64,000 nucleotides of DNA. It comes from Massilia terrae. GTDB taxonomy: Bacteria > Pseudomonadota > Gammaproteobacteria > Burkholderiales > Burkholderiaceae_D. Of the stretch, positions 26,285 to 35,768 are shown piece by piece; positions within the stretch are counted from its first letter, which is position 1, and each line of letters starts with the position of its first letter. The position numbers and the translations under genes were made by a program. The stretch covers positions 186,001 to 250,000 of the forward strand of contig NZ_JANUGU010000009.1 of assembly GCF_024753145.1 (NCBI RefSeq), written 5' to 3'. The notes below the pieces were generated by a model, which saw only the letters and a list, made by a program, of their open reading frames with translations, had not been told where the DNA came from and ran no database searches.

Positions 26285-28066
26285 ATGCAACACCATTCGC
26301 TCCGCCGTGACTTCGACGGCAATGCCCGTCTATTGCGGATCAGCGCCATCGCACTCGTCATCGGCGCCCTCAGCACCATCGCCGCGCGCGTGCTGCTGAC
26401 CCTGATCCGCTTCTTCACCGACCTGTTCTTCTACCAGCGCTTCAGCATCGAGGACCTGTCGCCCGCCAACAACACGCTCGGCCTGTGGGTGATCGCCATC
26501 CCGGCGATTGGCGGCCTCATCATCGGCCTGATCGCCCGCTTCGGCACCGAACAGGTGCGCGGCCACGGCATCCCGGAGGCGATCGAGGCGATCCTGTTCA
26601 AGAACAGCGCCATGTCGCCCAAGGTGGCGGTGCTCAAGCCGCTCGCCTCCGGCATCGCAATCGGCAGCGGCGGCCCCTTCGGCGCCGAAGGCCCGATCAT
26701 CATGACCGGCGGCGCCATCGGCTCGCTGGTGGCCCAGCACTTCCCGATGACCGGCGCGGAACGCAAATCGCTGCTGGTGGCGGGCGCGGTGGCCGGCATG
26801 ACGGCCGTGTTCGGCACGCCGGTGGCGGCGGTGCTGATGGCGGTCGAACTGCTGCTGTTCGAACTGCGCCCGCGCAGCCTGTTGCCGGTCGCGATCGCCT
26901 GCGCGACGGCCGGTTTCCTGCGTCCGCTGGCGCTCGGCTTGTCGGGCCCGCTGTTCCCGCTGCAGACCGCTGCCGTCACTCCGTCGGCGCTGGGCGCCTG
27001 CCTGGTCGCCGGCCTGCTGTGCGGCGCCCTGGCCTGGCTGATGTCGTTCGCCCTGTATCGCATGGAAGACTGGTTCAAGGCGCTGCCGGTGCACTGGATG
27101 TGGTGGCCGGCGCTGGGCGGGCTGGCGGTCGGCATCGGCGGCTGGATCCAGCCGCGCGCGCTGGGCGTCGGCTATGACGTCATCGGCGACCTGCTGCACA
27201 ACCACATCGCGCTGGCCGCCGTCGGCGCCCTGCTGCTGGTCAAGCTGGTGATCTGGGTGATCGCGCTGGCCTCCGGCACCTCGGGCGGCGTGCTGGCCCC
27301 GCTGCTGATGCTGGGCGCCGGCCTCGGCGTGGTGTTGGGCCCGCTCCTGCCGGGCGCCGAACCGGGCCTGTGGCCGCTGGTCTGCATGGCTGCCACCCTC
27401 GGCGGCATGATGCGCGCGCCGATCATGGCCGCCATCTTCGCCTTCGAACTGACCGGCGACGCCAACGCCCTGCTGCCGCTGCTGGCCACGTCCGCGGTCG
27501 CCTACGGCTTCACCGTGCTGACCATGGGCCGCTCGATCCTGACCGAAAAGATCGCGCGCCGCGGCTACCACATCTACCGTGAGTACGGCATCGACCCGCT
27601 CGAACGCAACGCCGTCGACGACGTGATGACGCACACCCCGCAATGGGTGGATGCCGCCCACACGGTCGAGAGCGTGCTGGCCAGCCACTTTGGCGCCGGC
27701 CAGAGCCACCGCGCCTTCCCGGTGCTGAAGGACGGCGAGCTGGTCGGCATGCTGGACCGCGAAGCCCTGTCCGGCCGCGCGCCCGGCATGAAGGTGGGCG
27801 AGCTGTACGGCCTGAACTATCCGGTGGTCGCCCTCGTCCACGAGACCTGCCGCACGGTCGCCACCCGCCTCGCCGTGCACAAGCTGGAGCGGCTGCCGGT
27901 GGTGGCCGGTGAAGGCTCGCGCGAACTGGTCGGCATCGTCAGCCGCAGCGACCTGATCAAGGCAGCCCTGAGCCTGCACGCCGACGAACACGAGCGCCGC
28001 GTGCTGCGCCCTTCCCCGCTGGCCGAGCTGTTCGACGACACCGGAACGCCGCGCCGCGAGGGCTGA
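26285..28066 (+). CDS. ClC-type chloride channel/antiporter with CBS pair
   Basis: A 593-residue ClC family protein, moving chloride (or another anion) across the inner membrane. Family motifs: GHGIPEAIEAI (about residue 94, selectivity region), GSGGPFGAEGPIIMTGG (about 123-139, with the gating Glu retained in AEGP), and GTSGGVLAPLLMLGAGLG (about 331-348). Two CBS repeats occupy about residues 440-575 (VMTHTPQWVDA and LVGIVSRSDLIKAA), an arrangement less usual for short ClcA types but known in ClcB-like and eukaryotic proteins. Co-transcribed with the MarR gene. Confidence 0.93.
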   Translation: MQHHSLRRDFDGNARLLRISAIALVIGALSTIAARVLLTLIRFFTDLFFYQRFSIEDLSPANNTLGLWVIAIPAIGGLIIGLIARFGTEQVRGHGIPEAIEAILFKNSAMSPKVAVLKPLASGIAIGSGGPFGAEGPIIMTGGAIGSLVAQHFPMTGAERKSLLVAGAVAGMTAVFGTPVAAVLMAVELLLFELRPRSLLPVAIACATAGFLRPLALGLSGPLFPLQTAAVTPSALGACLVAGLLCGALAWLMSFALYRMEDWFKALPVHWMWWPALGGLAVGIGGWIQPRALGVGYDVIGDLLHNHIALAAVGALLLVKLVIWVIALASGTSGGVLAPLLMLGAGLGVVLGPLLPGAEPGLWPLVCMAATLGGMMRAPIMAAIFAFELTGDANALLPLLATSAVAYGFTVLTMGRSILTEKIARRGYHIYREYGIDPLERNAVDDVMTHTPQWVDAAHTVESVLASHFGAGQSHRAFPVLKDGELVGMLDREALSGRAPGMKVGELYGLNYPVVALVHETCRTVATRLAVHKLERLPVVAGEGSRELVGIVSRSDLIKAALSLHADEHERRVLRPSPLAELFDDTGTPRREG

Positions 28067-28147
28067 CCCTACCGCTGAGCAATAACGGTCATGTTCGTGT
28101 ACGATTTGCCAACCGTGCAAACGCACGCCGTCAACAAGGACAAGAAC

Positions 28148-29101
28148 ATGACCCGCATTTTCAAGCATCGCTTCCTCGGCGCGCTCGTCGCCGCCGCCAT
28201 CGCCGCACCGGCCCTGGCCTCGGCGCCGATGGCCAAGACCCCGGCCCCCGGCTACTTCCGGGTGATGCTGGGCGACTTCGAAGTCACCCCGCTGTCGGAC
28301 GGCACGGTCGACCTCCCGGTGGACCAGCTGCTGCACCAGAAGCCGGAGCAGACCAAGACCGAGCTCGGCCAAAGCTTCCTCACGCTGCCGCTGGAAACCT
28401 CGGACAACGCCTACCTCGTCAACACCGGCAGCAAGCTGGTGCTGATCGACACCGGCGCCGGCGCCCTGTTCGGCCCGACGCTCGGCAAACTGGTCGCCAA
28501 CCTGCGCGCCGCCGGTTACCAGCCTGAACAGGTCGATGAAATCTACATCACCCACTTCCATGGCGATCACGTGGGCGGCCTCGTCAGCGACGGCAAGCTG
28601 GTGTTCCCGAACGCGACCGTGCGCGCCGCCAAGGCGGAGTCGGATTTCTGGCTGAGCGAAGAGAACATGAAGAAAGCGGCGGCCGACAAGAAAGGCTTCT
28701 TCCAGGGCGCGATGGGCGCGGTCGGGCCCTATGTGAAGGCCGGTCACTTCAAGCCCTTCGAAGGCAATGTCGAGCTGGTGCCGGGCATCCGCGCCAATGC
28801 CGAACACGGGCACACGCCGGGGCACACGACGTACGTGGTCGAGAGCAAGGGCCAGAAACTGGTGCTGATCGGCGACCTGATCCACGTGGCGGCCGTGCAG
28901 ATGGCGCACCCGACGGTGACCATCGCCTTCGACAGCGACGAAAAAGCGGCGGAAGCGGCGCGCCTGCGCGAGTTCGATGCGGCGGCCAAAGGCGGCTACC
29001 TGATCGGCGCCGCGCACCTGCAGTTCCCGGGGATGGGGCACCTGAAGGCCGAAGGCAAAGGCTATCGCTTCGTGCCGGTCAACTTCACGCAGATGCGCTA
29101 A
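28148..29101 (+). CDS. exported metallo-beta-lactamase fold hydrolase
   Basis: A 317-residue periplasmic MBL-fold enzyme. The ATG at 28148 has an AAGGA ribosome site and starts a signal peptide (MTRIFKHRFLGALVAAAIAAPALA). The zinc motif THFHGDHVGG (HxHxDH) lies at about residue 135, with EHGHTPGHTTY and IGDLIHV supplying further ligands. It resembles quorum-quenching lactonase-like and other exported MBL proteins with an N-terminal LGDFEVTPLSDG strand pair. Substrate unknown. Monocistronic. Confidence 0.9.
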   Translation: MTRIFKHRFLGALVAAAIAAPALASAPMAKTPAPGYFRVMLGDFEVTPLSDGTVDLPVDQLLHQKPEQTKTELGQSFLTLPLETSDNAYLVNTGSKLVLIDTGAGALFGPTLGKLVANLRAAGYQPEQVDEIYITHFHGDHVGGLVSDGKLVFPNATVRAAKAESDFWLSEENMKKAAADKKGFFQGAMGAVGPYVKAGHFKPFEGNVELVPGIRANAEHGHTPGHTTYVVESKGQKLVLIGDLIHVAAVQMAHPTVTIAFDSDEKAAEAARLREFDAAAKGGYLIGAAHLQFPGMGHLKAEGKGYRFVPVNFTQMR

Positions 29102-29120
29102 GTTCCCGCCGCCCCCTTAA

Positions 29121-29213
29121 GACCGTCGCCCCGGCGGAGGCCGGGGCCCATAGACCGTTTCCGAATCCGGAGACTCAGCATGGGCCCCGGCCTCCGCCGG
29201 GGCGACGGCTTTT
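29121..29213. repeat. REP-like inverted pair, GC-rich subtype
   Basis: Left unit ACCGTCGCCCCGGCGGAGGC, right unit GCCCCGGCCTCCGCCGGGGC then GACGG. The two units are almost exact reverse complements with about 35 bases between. The pair lies between two genes on the same strand. Confidence 0.7.
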
Positions 29214-29354
29214 GGCGTGGAGGTATGGATAAATGCCGCGTTCATCCCACCAAACGTACCATTCGCCCCCCGTTTCAGCCATTCCAGTCAGCGCACCGCC
29301 CCGCCCAGACCCAAACATCAATACACTTCCCCGATCACAAAAGGAGGACTGGGT

Positions 29355-30002
29355 ATGAGACTCGTCTTGCGCCGCACCGGCTTCGCCACGCTTGTCCTGT
29401 TGTCGATCACGATATGCGGTTATGCCGCCTACAAATACGGTTTCCGCCCGCTCGGCGAAGGCATGCACCCGGCAATGCGCAAGTCCTTTGAATCGCATCC
29501 CTGGGCAATCTATCTGCATGTCTTCGGCGCGATCGCGGCGCTGGCGATCGGTCCCTTCCAGTTCCTGGGCCGCCTGCGCGCGCGCCTGCCGGGCCTGCAC
29601 AGGATGCTGGGAAGGATCTACTTTGGCGTAGGCGTGCTGGTGGGCGGCCTGGCGGGCCTGTACGTCGCCCTACATGCCTTCGGCGGCTGGCCGACGCGGC
29701 TGGGCTTTGCCTTGCTGGCGCTGGCCTGGCTGTACACGGGAGTGCGCGCCTATCGCGCCATTCGCGCTGGCGATCCGCGCAGCCACCGGCAGTGGATGAT
29801 CCGCAATTTTGCGCTGACCTTCGCGGCCGTCACCCTGCGCCTGCTGCTGCCTGCCGCGCTCGTCTCGGGACTGCGCTTCGCGGATGCCTATCCGTTTATC
29901 GCCTGGCTGTGCTGGGTGCCGAACCTGGTGATCGTTGAGCTGTTCATGAAGCGCAGCACTACCTCATCACCTGAACCAACAACTACTGTCGTTCTTACTT
30001 AG
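29355..30002 (+). CDS. DUF2306 family membrane protein
   Basis: A 215-residue integral membrane protein. The ATG at 29355 is fixed by a perfect AAGGAGG eight bases upstream. Five to six membrane spans are predicted. DUF2306 features are HPWAIYLHVFGAIAALAIGPFQFL (about 48-71), LPGLHRMLGRIYFGVGVLVGG, and DPRSHRQWMIRNFALTFAAVTLR, with conserved His and Arg that in the family may line a heme or quinone pocket. Function is not established. Its stop codon overlaps that of the convergent histidine kinase gene. Confidence 0.85.
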   Translation: MRLVLRRTGFATLVLLSITICGYAAYKYGFRPLGEGMHPAMRKSFESHPWAIYLHVFGAIAALAIGPFQFLGRLRARLPGLHRMLGRIYFGVGVLVGGLAGLYVALHAFGGWPTRLGFALLALAWLYTGVRAYRAIRAGDPRSHRQWMIRNFALTFAAVTLRLLLPAALVSGLRFADAYPFIAWLCWVPNLVIVELFMKRSTTSSPEPTTTVVLT

Positions 30003-32491
30003 GCCTCTTCGCGATCGCCCGCGATCTCCGCCAGCACTTCGCCCAGCTTTTCCATATCCACCGGCTTCACCAGGTGGTAGCTGAACCCGGCATCAAACGC
30101 CCGCTGTCGGTCCTGCTCCTGGCCGTAGCCGGTCACGGCGATCAGCACCGCATCCGCCGTTTCCGCCTGCGCGTTCAGGCGCCGGGCCAGTTCGTTACCG
30201 TCCATTTCGGGCAAGCCGATGTCCAGCAGGCAGGCATCCGGCTGCACGATGCGCGCCCGCGCCAGCGCCGTTTTCGAATCGTTCTCGACCACGACCTCGT
30301 GCCCGCAAGCCTCCAGCAGCATGCCCAGCGTCATCGCCGCGTCCGTGTTGTCGTCCACCACCAGCAGCCTGAGCGTGCCGGGCGCGCGCGCCGCGCCGGG
30401 CGGCCCCGCCAGCGCCGAAAGCGGAGACGCCTCCAGCAAGGGCAAGGCAATGTCAAAGCGGCTGCCTTTGCCCAGCCCGCCGCTGAAGCAGGCGACCGTG
30501 CCGCCGTGCAGCTCGACCAGGTTGCGCACCAGCGCCAGCCCCAGCCCGAGCCCGCCCAGCGAACGGTCGGACGAGCGCTCGGCCTGCGCGAACAGCTCGA
30601 ACACGCGCTCGGTCAGCTCCGGCTCCATGCCGATGCCGTCGTCGCGCACCGTCAACCGCAGCTGCTCGCCATCGCGCGCCGCTTCCAGTTCGATGTGGCC
30701 GCCGTCGGGCGTGTACTTGGCGGCGTTGCCCAGCACGTTGGACAGGACCTGCACCAGGCGCGCCTTGTCGCCCAGCACCGCCAGCGTGCTGTCCTGCAGC
30801 GCCACCGCCAAATGCTGGCAGCGCGCCTCAATCTGCGGCAGCACCTGTTCCACCGCTTCGTCGACGATCGACTTGGCCATCACGGGCGTGCGCGCCAGCG
30901 TCACCAGGCCGCGCGTGACGCGCGACACGTCCAGCAGGTCGTCCACCAGGCTCGTCATGTGGCGCACCTGGCGCCCGATGATGGTGCTGCTGCGGCGTAC
31001 CCGCTCCTCGTCCAGCTTGCCGCGTCCGAGCAGCTCGGCGGCGGCCGAGATCGGCGCCAGAGGATTGCGCAGCTCGTGCGCCAGCATCGCCAGGAACTCG
31101 TCCTTGCGGCGGTCCTCGTCGCGCAGCCGATCCTCGGCCAGCTTGCGGGCGGTGATATCGCGGAAGAACACCGCCATGCCGTCCTGCACCGGGAAGGCGC
31201 GTAGCTCGACCCATGCCGGCGCGCCATTCGGCATGCGATGCATGTAATGGGCGGTGCCGGCCGTGCCGGTTTCCATGACGCGATGGTACATGCGGGCGCC
31301 TTCCGTGCCGGCCGCGTCCGGGTAAACCTCCCAGTAGTTGCGCCCGACCACCTGCCCGATCGGCAGGCCGGTCATGCGCAGCCCTTCCGCGTTCATTTGC
31401 AGGATGGTCCAGTCGCGGGCGATCACCATGAAGCCTTCGGCAATGGTGTCGAAGATGTAGCGGCTGCGGTCGCGCTCGATGCGCAGCTCGGACTGGGCGC
31501 GGGCCGTCTCCAGCGCGGCCCAGGTGCGCTGGGCGGTGGAACGGGTCAGCAGCAGCGCGTCCTCGCTCCAGCGGTGCGGGCGGCCCTGGTGCAGGCCGAA
31601 GAAGGCGAGCAGCCGTCCCGCCCGCACCAGCGGCACGGCGAGGAAGGCGCCGATCCCGTCCGCCTCGTAGGCCGCGGCCGCGTGCGCGGTACGCGGGTCC
31701 AGCCGCACGTCATCGACCAGGACCTCGGCGCCGGCGGTGAGCGCATCGGCGATCGCGGTGCCATAGAGGTCCAGCGCGAAATCGCGGCCGCCGTGGTCCG
31801 GCAGCTTGACCCGCGAAAACAGATAGGGAATCCGGAAGGTGCCGCGCTCGTGGTCGACCTCGGTGTACACGGCGCGGTCGACATCCAGCTTCTCGGCCAG
31901 CAGCGCGCTGGCGGTGGCCAACAGTTCCTCTGGCTGGGTCAGCGGCTGCAGCGCGTCCGACAGCGCCAACTCGAACGCGGCGCGGCGCTCGGTGCGCACC
32001 CGCTCGGTGGTCTCGACCACGGTGCAATACATGCCGCCCAGGCTGCCGTCGTCGCCATGCAGCGGAGAATAGGAAAACGTGAAATAGCCCTGCTCCGGGT
32101 ACTGGCTGCGCAGCACCAGCAGCGGCAGGTCTTCGTGGTAAGTCGACTGGCCCGACAGCGCGCGGTCGATGATCGGCGAAATATCGGGCCAGATCTCGGA
32201 CCACACCAGGTGGAAGGGCTGACCCAGCGAAGCCGGGTGCTTCTCGCCCAGCATCGTCGCGTAGGCATCGTTGTAAAGCAGGCCGAGTCCGCTGCCCCAG
32301 GCGATGAACATCGGGAATGCGGAGTCCAGCACCATCCCGGCGGCGGTGCGCAGCGGCGCCGGCCAGGTGTCCGGATGGCCCAGCGGTGAGGCGCTCCAGT
32401 CGTACGTGCGCATCAGGGCGCGGACCGCGCCTGCGCCCTCCAAGCTCAGCTGACTTTGTGAACTTTGTGACATGATGTCGGATTGTCGCAT
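29999..32491 (-). CDS. soluble hybrid histidine kinase (PAS-GAF-PAS-HK-REC)
   Basis: About 830 residues, no membrane span, so cytoplasmic. Order: PAS-like sensor (about 20-150), GAF domain (about 165-320), PAS (about 335-450), HisKA with phospho-acceptor His in LAMLAHELRNPL, HATPase (with NAAKYTPDGG, DDGIGM and GLGLGLALV), and a C-terminal receiver with phospho-acceptor Asp in CLLDIGLPEMDG. Start at 32491 is chosen for its GGAAAA ribosome site; ATGs at 32509 and 32473 are alternatives. No output regulator is adjacent. The 3' end overlaps the stop of the DUF2306 gene by four bases. Confidence 0.92.
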   Translation of the reverse strand: MRQSDIMSQSSQSQLSLEGAGAVRALMRTYDWSASPLGHPDTWPAPLRTAAGMVLDSAFPMFIAWGSGLGLLYNDAYATMLGEKHPASLGQPFHLVWSEIWPDISPIIDRALSGQSTYHEDLPLLVLRSQYPEQGYFTFSYSPLHGDDGSLGGMYCTVVETTERVRTERRAAFELALSDALQPLTQPEELLATASALLAEKLDVDRAVYTEVDHERGTFRIPYLFSRVKLPDHGGRDFALDLYGTAIADALTAGAEVLVDDVRLDPRTAHAAAAYEADGIGAFLAVPLVRAGRLLAFFGLHQGRPHRWSEDALLLTRSTAQRTWAALETARAQSELRIERDRSRYIFDTIAEGFMVIARDWTILQMNAEGLRMTGLPIGQVVGRNYWEVYPDAAGTEGARMYHRVMETGTAGTAHYMHRMPNGAPAWVELRAFPVQDGMAVFFRDITARKLAEDRLRDEDRRKDEFLAMLAHELRNPLAPISAAAELLGRGKLDEERVRRSSTIIGRQVRHMTSLVDDLLDVSRVTRGLVTLARTPVMAKSIVDEAVEQVLPQIEARCQHLAVALQDSTLAVLGDKARLVQVLSNVLGNAAKYTPDGGHIELEAARDGEQLRLTVRDDGIGMEPELTERVFELFAQAERSSDRSLGGLGLGLALVRNLVELHGGTVACFSGGLGKGSRFDIALPLLEASPLSALAGPPGAARAPGTLRLLVVDDNTDAAMTLGMLLEACGHEVVVENDSKTALARARIVQPDACLLDIGLPEMDGNELARRLNAQAETADAVLIAVTGYGQEQDRQRAFDAGFSYHLVKPVDMEKLGEVLAEIAGDREEA

Positions 32492-32555
32492 ACTTTTTCC
32501 GGAAAGCATGCACAGTTGGGGGGCGTCCGCCGCGCGGCCGGGCGCCTTGCCCCCA

Positions 32556-33137
32556 TCACAACTTGATGAAATGTTCGCGGTAGTAGCGCAGTTCCTCGAT
32601 CGACTCGATGATGTCGGCCAGCGCCGTGTGCTTCTGGTGTTTCTTGAAGCCGGACGCCAGTTCGGGCTTCCAGCGGCGGCACAGTTCCTTGAGCGTCGAC
32701 ACGTCCAGGTTACGGTAGTGGAAGAACGCTTCCAGCTTTGGCATGCCGCGCGCCATGAAACGGCGATCCTGGCAGATCGAGTTGCCGCACATCGGCGACT
32801 TGCCGGCCGGGACGTACTTCTTCAGGAAGGCGATCAGCTCGGCCTCGGCATCCGCTTCGCTCACGGTGGACGCCTTGACGCGGTCGATCAGGCCGGAACG
32901 GCCGTGCGTGCCCTTGTTCCAGGCATCCATCTTGTCCAGCGTCTCGTCGCTCTGGTGAATCGCGAACACCGGGCCTTCGGCGATCACGTTCAGGTTGAGA
33001 TCGGTGACGACCACGGCGACCTCGATGATCTTGTCATTGTCCGGGTCGAGGCCGGTCATCTCCATGTCCAGCCAGATCAGGTTGAACTCGTTGGGCCGCT
33101 GGGCGGTCCCTGCTTGGGAGTCGGTGGCTTGTGACAT
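32556..33137 (-). CDS. orn: oligoribonuclease
   Basis: A 193-residue 3'-5' exoribonuclease of the DEDDh family that degrades two- to five-nucleotide RNAs, including pGpG from c-di-GMP turnover. Motifs: [13 protein letters not shown] (Exo I, Asp and Glu), the central [14 protein letters not shown] (Asp), and [14 protein letters not shown] (Exo III His and Asp). An AGAGGA ribosome site precedes the ATG. It diverges from the M48 peptidase gene, a common Burkholderiales order. Given the c-di-GMP enzymes in this window it is functionally relevant to their signal clearance. Confidence 0.97.
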   Translation of the reverse strand: MSQATDSQAGTAQRPNEFNLIWLDMEMTGLDPDNDKIIEVAVVVTDLNLNVIAEGPVFAIHQSDETLDKMDAWNKGTHGRSGLIDRVKASTVSEADAEAELIAFLKKYVPAGKSPMCGNSICQDRRFMARGMPKLEAFFHYRNLDVSTLKELCRRWKPELASGFKKHQKHTALADIIESIEELRYYREHFIKL

Positions 33138-33183
33138 AATCCTCTCTTTGCCAAATCAATCCTGCATTTTCTCACAGGCACCC

Positions 33184-34449
33184 ATGTCTTCACTCGCGTT
33201 TTCGCTGTTGTTCGTGACTTTTTTCCTGCTGACGCTGGTCCTGCGCTTCTGGCTCGGGCTGCGCCACATCCGTCACGTCGCCCGCAACCGCGCCGCGGTG
33301 CCGCCCGATTTCGCGGCCACCGTGCCGCTGGCCGCGCACCAGAAAGCGGCCGACTACACCATCGCCAAGACCCGCTTCGGCCTGGCCGCGCTGGTCTGGA
33401 ACGGGCTGCTGCTGGTCGGCTTCACGCTGTTCGGCGGGCTGCAGCTGCTGTCCACCGTGGTGCTGCACTGGGTCGGACCGGGAATGCTACACCAGTTGGG
33501 GCTCGTGCTTGCCTTCGCCGTGGTGTCCGGTGTGCTCGACCTGCCCTTCGACTGGTACCGCCAGTTCGTGCTGGAAGAGCGCTTCGGCTTCAACAAGATG
33601 AACCTCAAGCTGTGGATCGCCGACATGGTCAAGGGCGCCCTGCTCGGCGCCGTCATCGGCCTGCCGCTGCTGTGGGTGATCCTCACCCTGATGGCCAAGA
33701 CCGGCGCGCTGTGGTGGCTGTGGGCCTGGGTGGTGTGGATCGCGTTCCAGCTGGCCCTGACCGCGCTGGCGCCGACCCTGATCCTCCCGCTGTTCAACAA
33801 GTTCACGCCGCTCGCCGACGAAGCACTCAAGGAGCGCATCGAAGGCCTGATGAAGCGCGTCGGCTTCGCCTCCAAGGGTCTGTTCGTGATGGACGGCTCC
33901 AAGCGCAGCGCGCATGGCAACGCCTATTTCTCCGGCTTCGGCTCGCACAAGCGCATCGTGTTCTTCGATACGCTCATCGAACGCCTGGCCCCGAACGAGA
34001 TCGAAGCGGTACTGGCGCACGAACTGGGCCACTTCAAGCTCAAGCACATCGTCAAGCGCATCAGCGTGATGTTCCTGCTGTCGCTCGGCTTCCTCGCCCT
34101 GCTGGGCTACCTGAAGACCCGCATCTGGTTCTTCACCGGCCTGGGCGTGGATCCGATGATGGGCGACTCCAACGACGCCATGGCCCTGATCCTGTTCATG
34201 CTGGTGCTGCCGATCTTCACCTTCGTGCTCTCGCCGCTCAACTCGATCACCTCGCGCAAGCACGAATTCGAGGCCGACGCCTTCGCCGCCAAGCACACCG
34301 ACTACCGCGACCTGGTCTCGGCGCTGGTCAAGATGTATGAGGATAACTCATCCACGCTGACGCCCGATCCGCTGCATTCGGCCTTCTACGATTCGCACCC
34401 GCCGGCCTCGGTGCGCGTGCGCCACCTTATCTCCGCGGGGGCCGCATGA
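33184..34449 (+). CDS. M48 family membrane metallopeptidase (Ste24-like)
   Basis: A 421-residue integral membrane zinc protease related to CAAX prenyl protease Ste24. The ATG at 33184 is chosen because it starts directly before TM1. Predicted features are several membrane spans, an extended N-terminal M48 domain with LEERFGFNKMNL (about 117-128), the catalytic zinc motif VLAHELGHFKLKH (about 277-289) and a third ligand Glu in HEFEADAFAAKH (about 360). It probably acts in membrane protein quality control. The stop overlaps the next start (ATGA). Confidence 0.93.
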   Translation: MSSLAFSLLFVTFFLLTLVLRFWLGLRHIRHVARNRAAVPPDFAATVPLAAHQKAADYTIAKTRFGLAALVWNGLLLVGFTLFGGLQLLSTVVLHWVGPGMLHQLGLVLAFAVVSGVLDLPFDWYRQFVLEERFGFNKMNLKLWIADMVKGALLGAVIGLPLLWVILTLMAKTGALWWLWAWVVWIAFQLALTALAPTLILPLFNKFTPLADEALKERIEGLMKRVGFASKGLFVMDGSKRSAHGNAYFSGFGSHKRIVFFDTLIERLAPNEIEAVLAHELGHFKLKHIVKRISVMFLLSLGFLALLGYLKTRIWFFTGLGVDPMMGDSNDAMALILFMLVLPIFTFVLSPLNSITSRKHEFEADAFAAKHTDYRDLVSALVKMYEDNSSTLTPDPLHSAFYDSHPPASVRVRHLISAGAA

Positions 34450-34778
34450 GCCTGACCGACAAACGCTGCCTGCACGGCGCCGGTCCGCTGGACCGCGCCG
34501 CCATCGACGCCCTGCTGCTTGAGGTGCCCGGCTGGATCGAGCAAGACGACCATCTGGTGCGCAGCTTCGAATTCAAGGACTACCACGAGACCATGGAGTT
34601 CGTGAACGCGCTGGCATGGATGACCCATGCGCAGGACCACCATCCCGAACTGACCGTGCGCTACCGTCACTGCATCGTGGCGTACGCGACGCACACGGCC
34701 GGCAACAAGATCTCCGAAAACGACTTCATCTGCGCCGCCAAGGCCAACGCGATCTACGACCAGCGGGCCGGCGCATGA
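34446..34778 (+). CDS. phhB: pterin-4a-carbinolamine dehydratase
   Basis: A 110-residue PCD/DCoH enzyme that dehydrates 4a-hydroxytetrahydrobiopterin during pterin cofactor recycling for aromatic amino-acid hydroxylases. The active-site signature is [32 protein letters not shown], here seen at about residues 59-90, with the catalytic His triad. It overlaps both neighbours by four bases (ATGA at each end), so it is translationally coupled to the M48 and rsgA genes. No phenylalanine hydroxylase gene lies in the window, so the symbol is by homology only. Confidence 0.93.
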   Translation: MSLTDKRCLHGAGPLDRAAIDALLLEVPGWIEQDDHLVRSFEFKDYHETMEFVNALAWMTHAQDHHPELTVRYRHCIVAYATHTAGNKISENDFICAAKANAIYDQRAGA

Positions 34779-35665
34779 AGGAAATGCTGGGCACCATCGT
34801 CGCGGCGCACGGGCGCCACTACCTGGCCGACGTCGACGGCCGCATGCTCCAGTGCGTCACGCGCGGGAAGAAGACCAACGTCGCGGTGGGCGACATCGTC
34901 CACCTCAAGCGGACCTCCGACGACCAGGCCGTGATCGAGAAGATCGACGAGCGCAAGACCCTGCTGTACCGCTCGGACCAGTACAAGTCCAAGCTGCTGG
35001 CGGCGAACGTGACGCGCCTGTTCATCGTGGTCGCCACCGAGCCGGGCTTCACCGACGACCTGGTCTCGCGCGCCCTGGTGGCATGCGAAGCGGCCGGCGT
35101 CGAGGCCCACCTCATCCTGAACAAGACCGACGTCGAGGCCCAGCTGCCGCGCGCCCGCGAACGGGTCAAGGTCTACGCCGACCTTGGCTACCCGGTGCAC
35201 GAAGTGTCGGCCAAGCGCCATCCCGAGCAGACGGTCGCCACCCTTGCGCCGCTGCTGGAAGGCCAGTCCTCGATCCTGATCGGCCAGTCCGGCATGGGCA
35301 AATCCTCGCTGGTGAACCTGCTGGTGCCGGAAGCGGATGCCGCCGTGCGCGAGATCTCGGAAGCGCTCGACGCCGGCAAGCACACCACCACCTTCACCCG
35401 CCTGTACAAGCTGCCGGGCGGCGGCGCCCTGATCGATTCGCCGGGCTTCCAGGAATTCGGCCTCTACCACCTGACCGAGGGCATGCTGGAGCGCGCCTTC
35501 GTCGAGTTCGGGCCGCACCTCGGCGGTTGCAAGTTCTACAACTGCCGCCACCTGGCCGAGCCACACTGCTCGATCCTGCAGGCGGTGGAAGACGGCAAGA
35601 TCGCCCGCATGCGCCACGATCTCTACAAGCAGCTGGTGCACGAATCCTCGCAGACCTTGTATTAA
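34775..35665 (+). CDS. rsgA: small ribosomal subunit biogenesis GTPase RsgA
   Basis: A 296-residue circularly permuted GTPase that assists late 30S subunit maturation. Order: N-terminal OB fold (about 1-70), then G4 LILNKTDV, G1 P-loop [13 protein letters not shown]2 Thr region [10 protein letters not shown] and G3 DSPGFQEFG, then the C-terminal zinc-binding [14 protein letters not shown]. The start ATG overlaps the phhB stop. All motifs are intact. Last gene of the M48-phhB-rsgA operon. Confidence 0.97.
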   Translation: MKEMLGTIVAAHGRHYLADVDGRMLQCVTRGKKTNVAVGDIVHLKRTSDDQAVIEKIDERKTLLYRSDQYKSKLLAANVTRLFIVVATEPGFTDDLVSRALVACEAAGVEAHLILNKTDVEAQLPRARERVKVYADLGYPVHEVSAKRHPEQTVATLAPLLEGQSSILIGQSGMGKSSLVNLLVPEADAAVREISEALDAGKHTTTFTRLYKLPGGGALIDSPGFQEFGLYHLTEGMLERAFVEFGPHLGGCKFYNCRHLAEPHCSILQAVEDGKIARMRHDLYKQLVHESSQTLY

Positions 35666-35768
35666 CGACCTGTATAGACAACAGAAAATCCACTGCCGCG
35701 ATCGTGCTTTCCCAAGCAGCAAGCAAATGGACCTATAATCTAAGGTCGAAAGTAATCAAAAACTCGCT

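Noticed and set aside
26330-29041. Open frame of about 900 codons on the minus strand
   Set aside because: Antisense to the ClC channel and MBL-fold genes, both of which have intact catalytic motifs.
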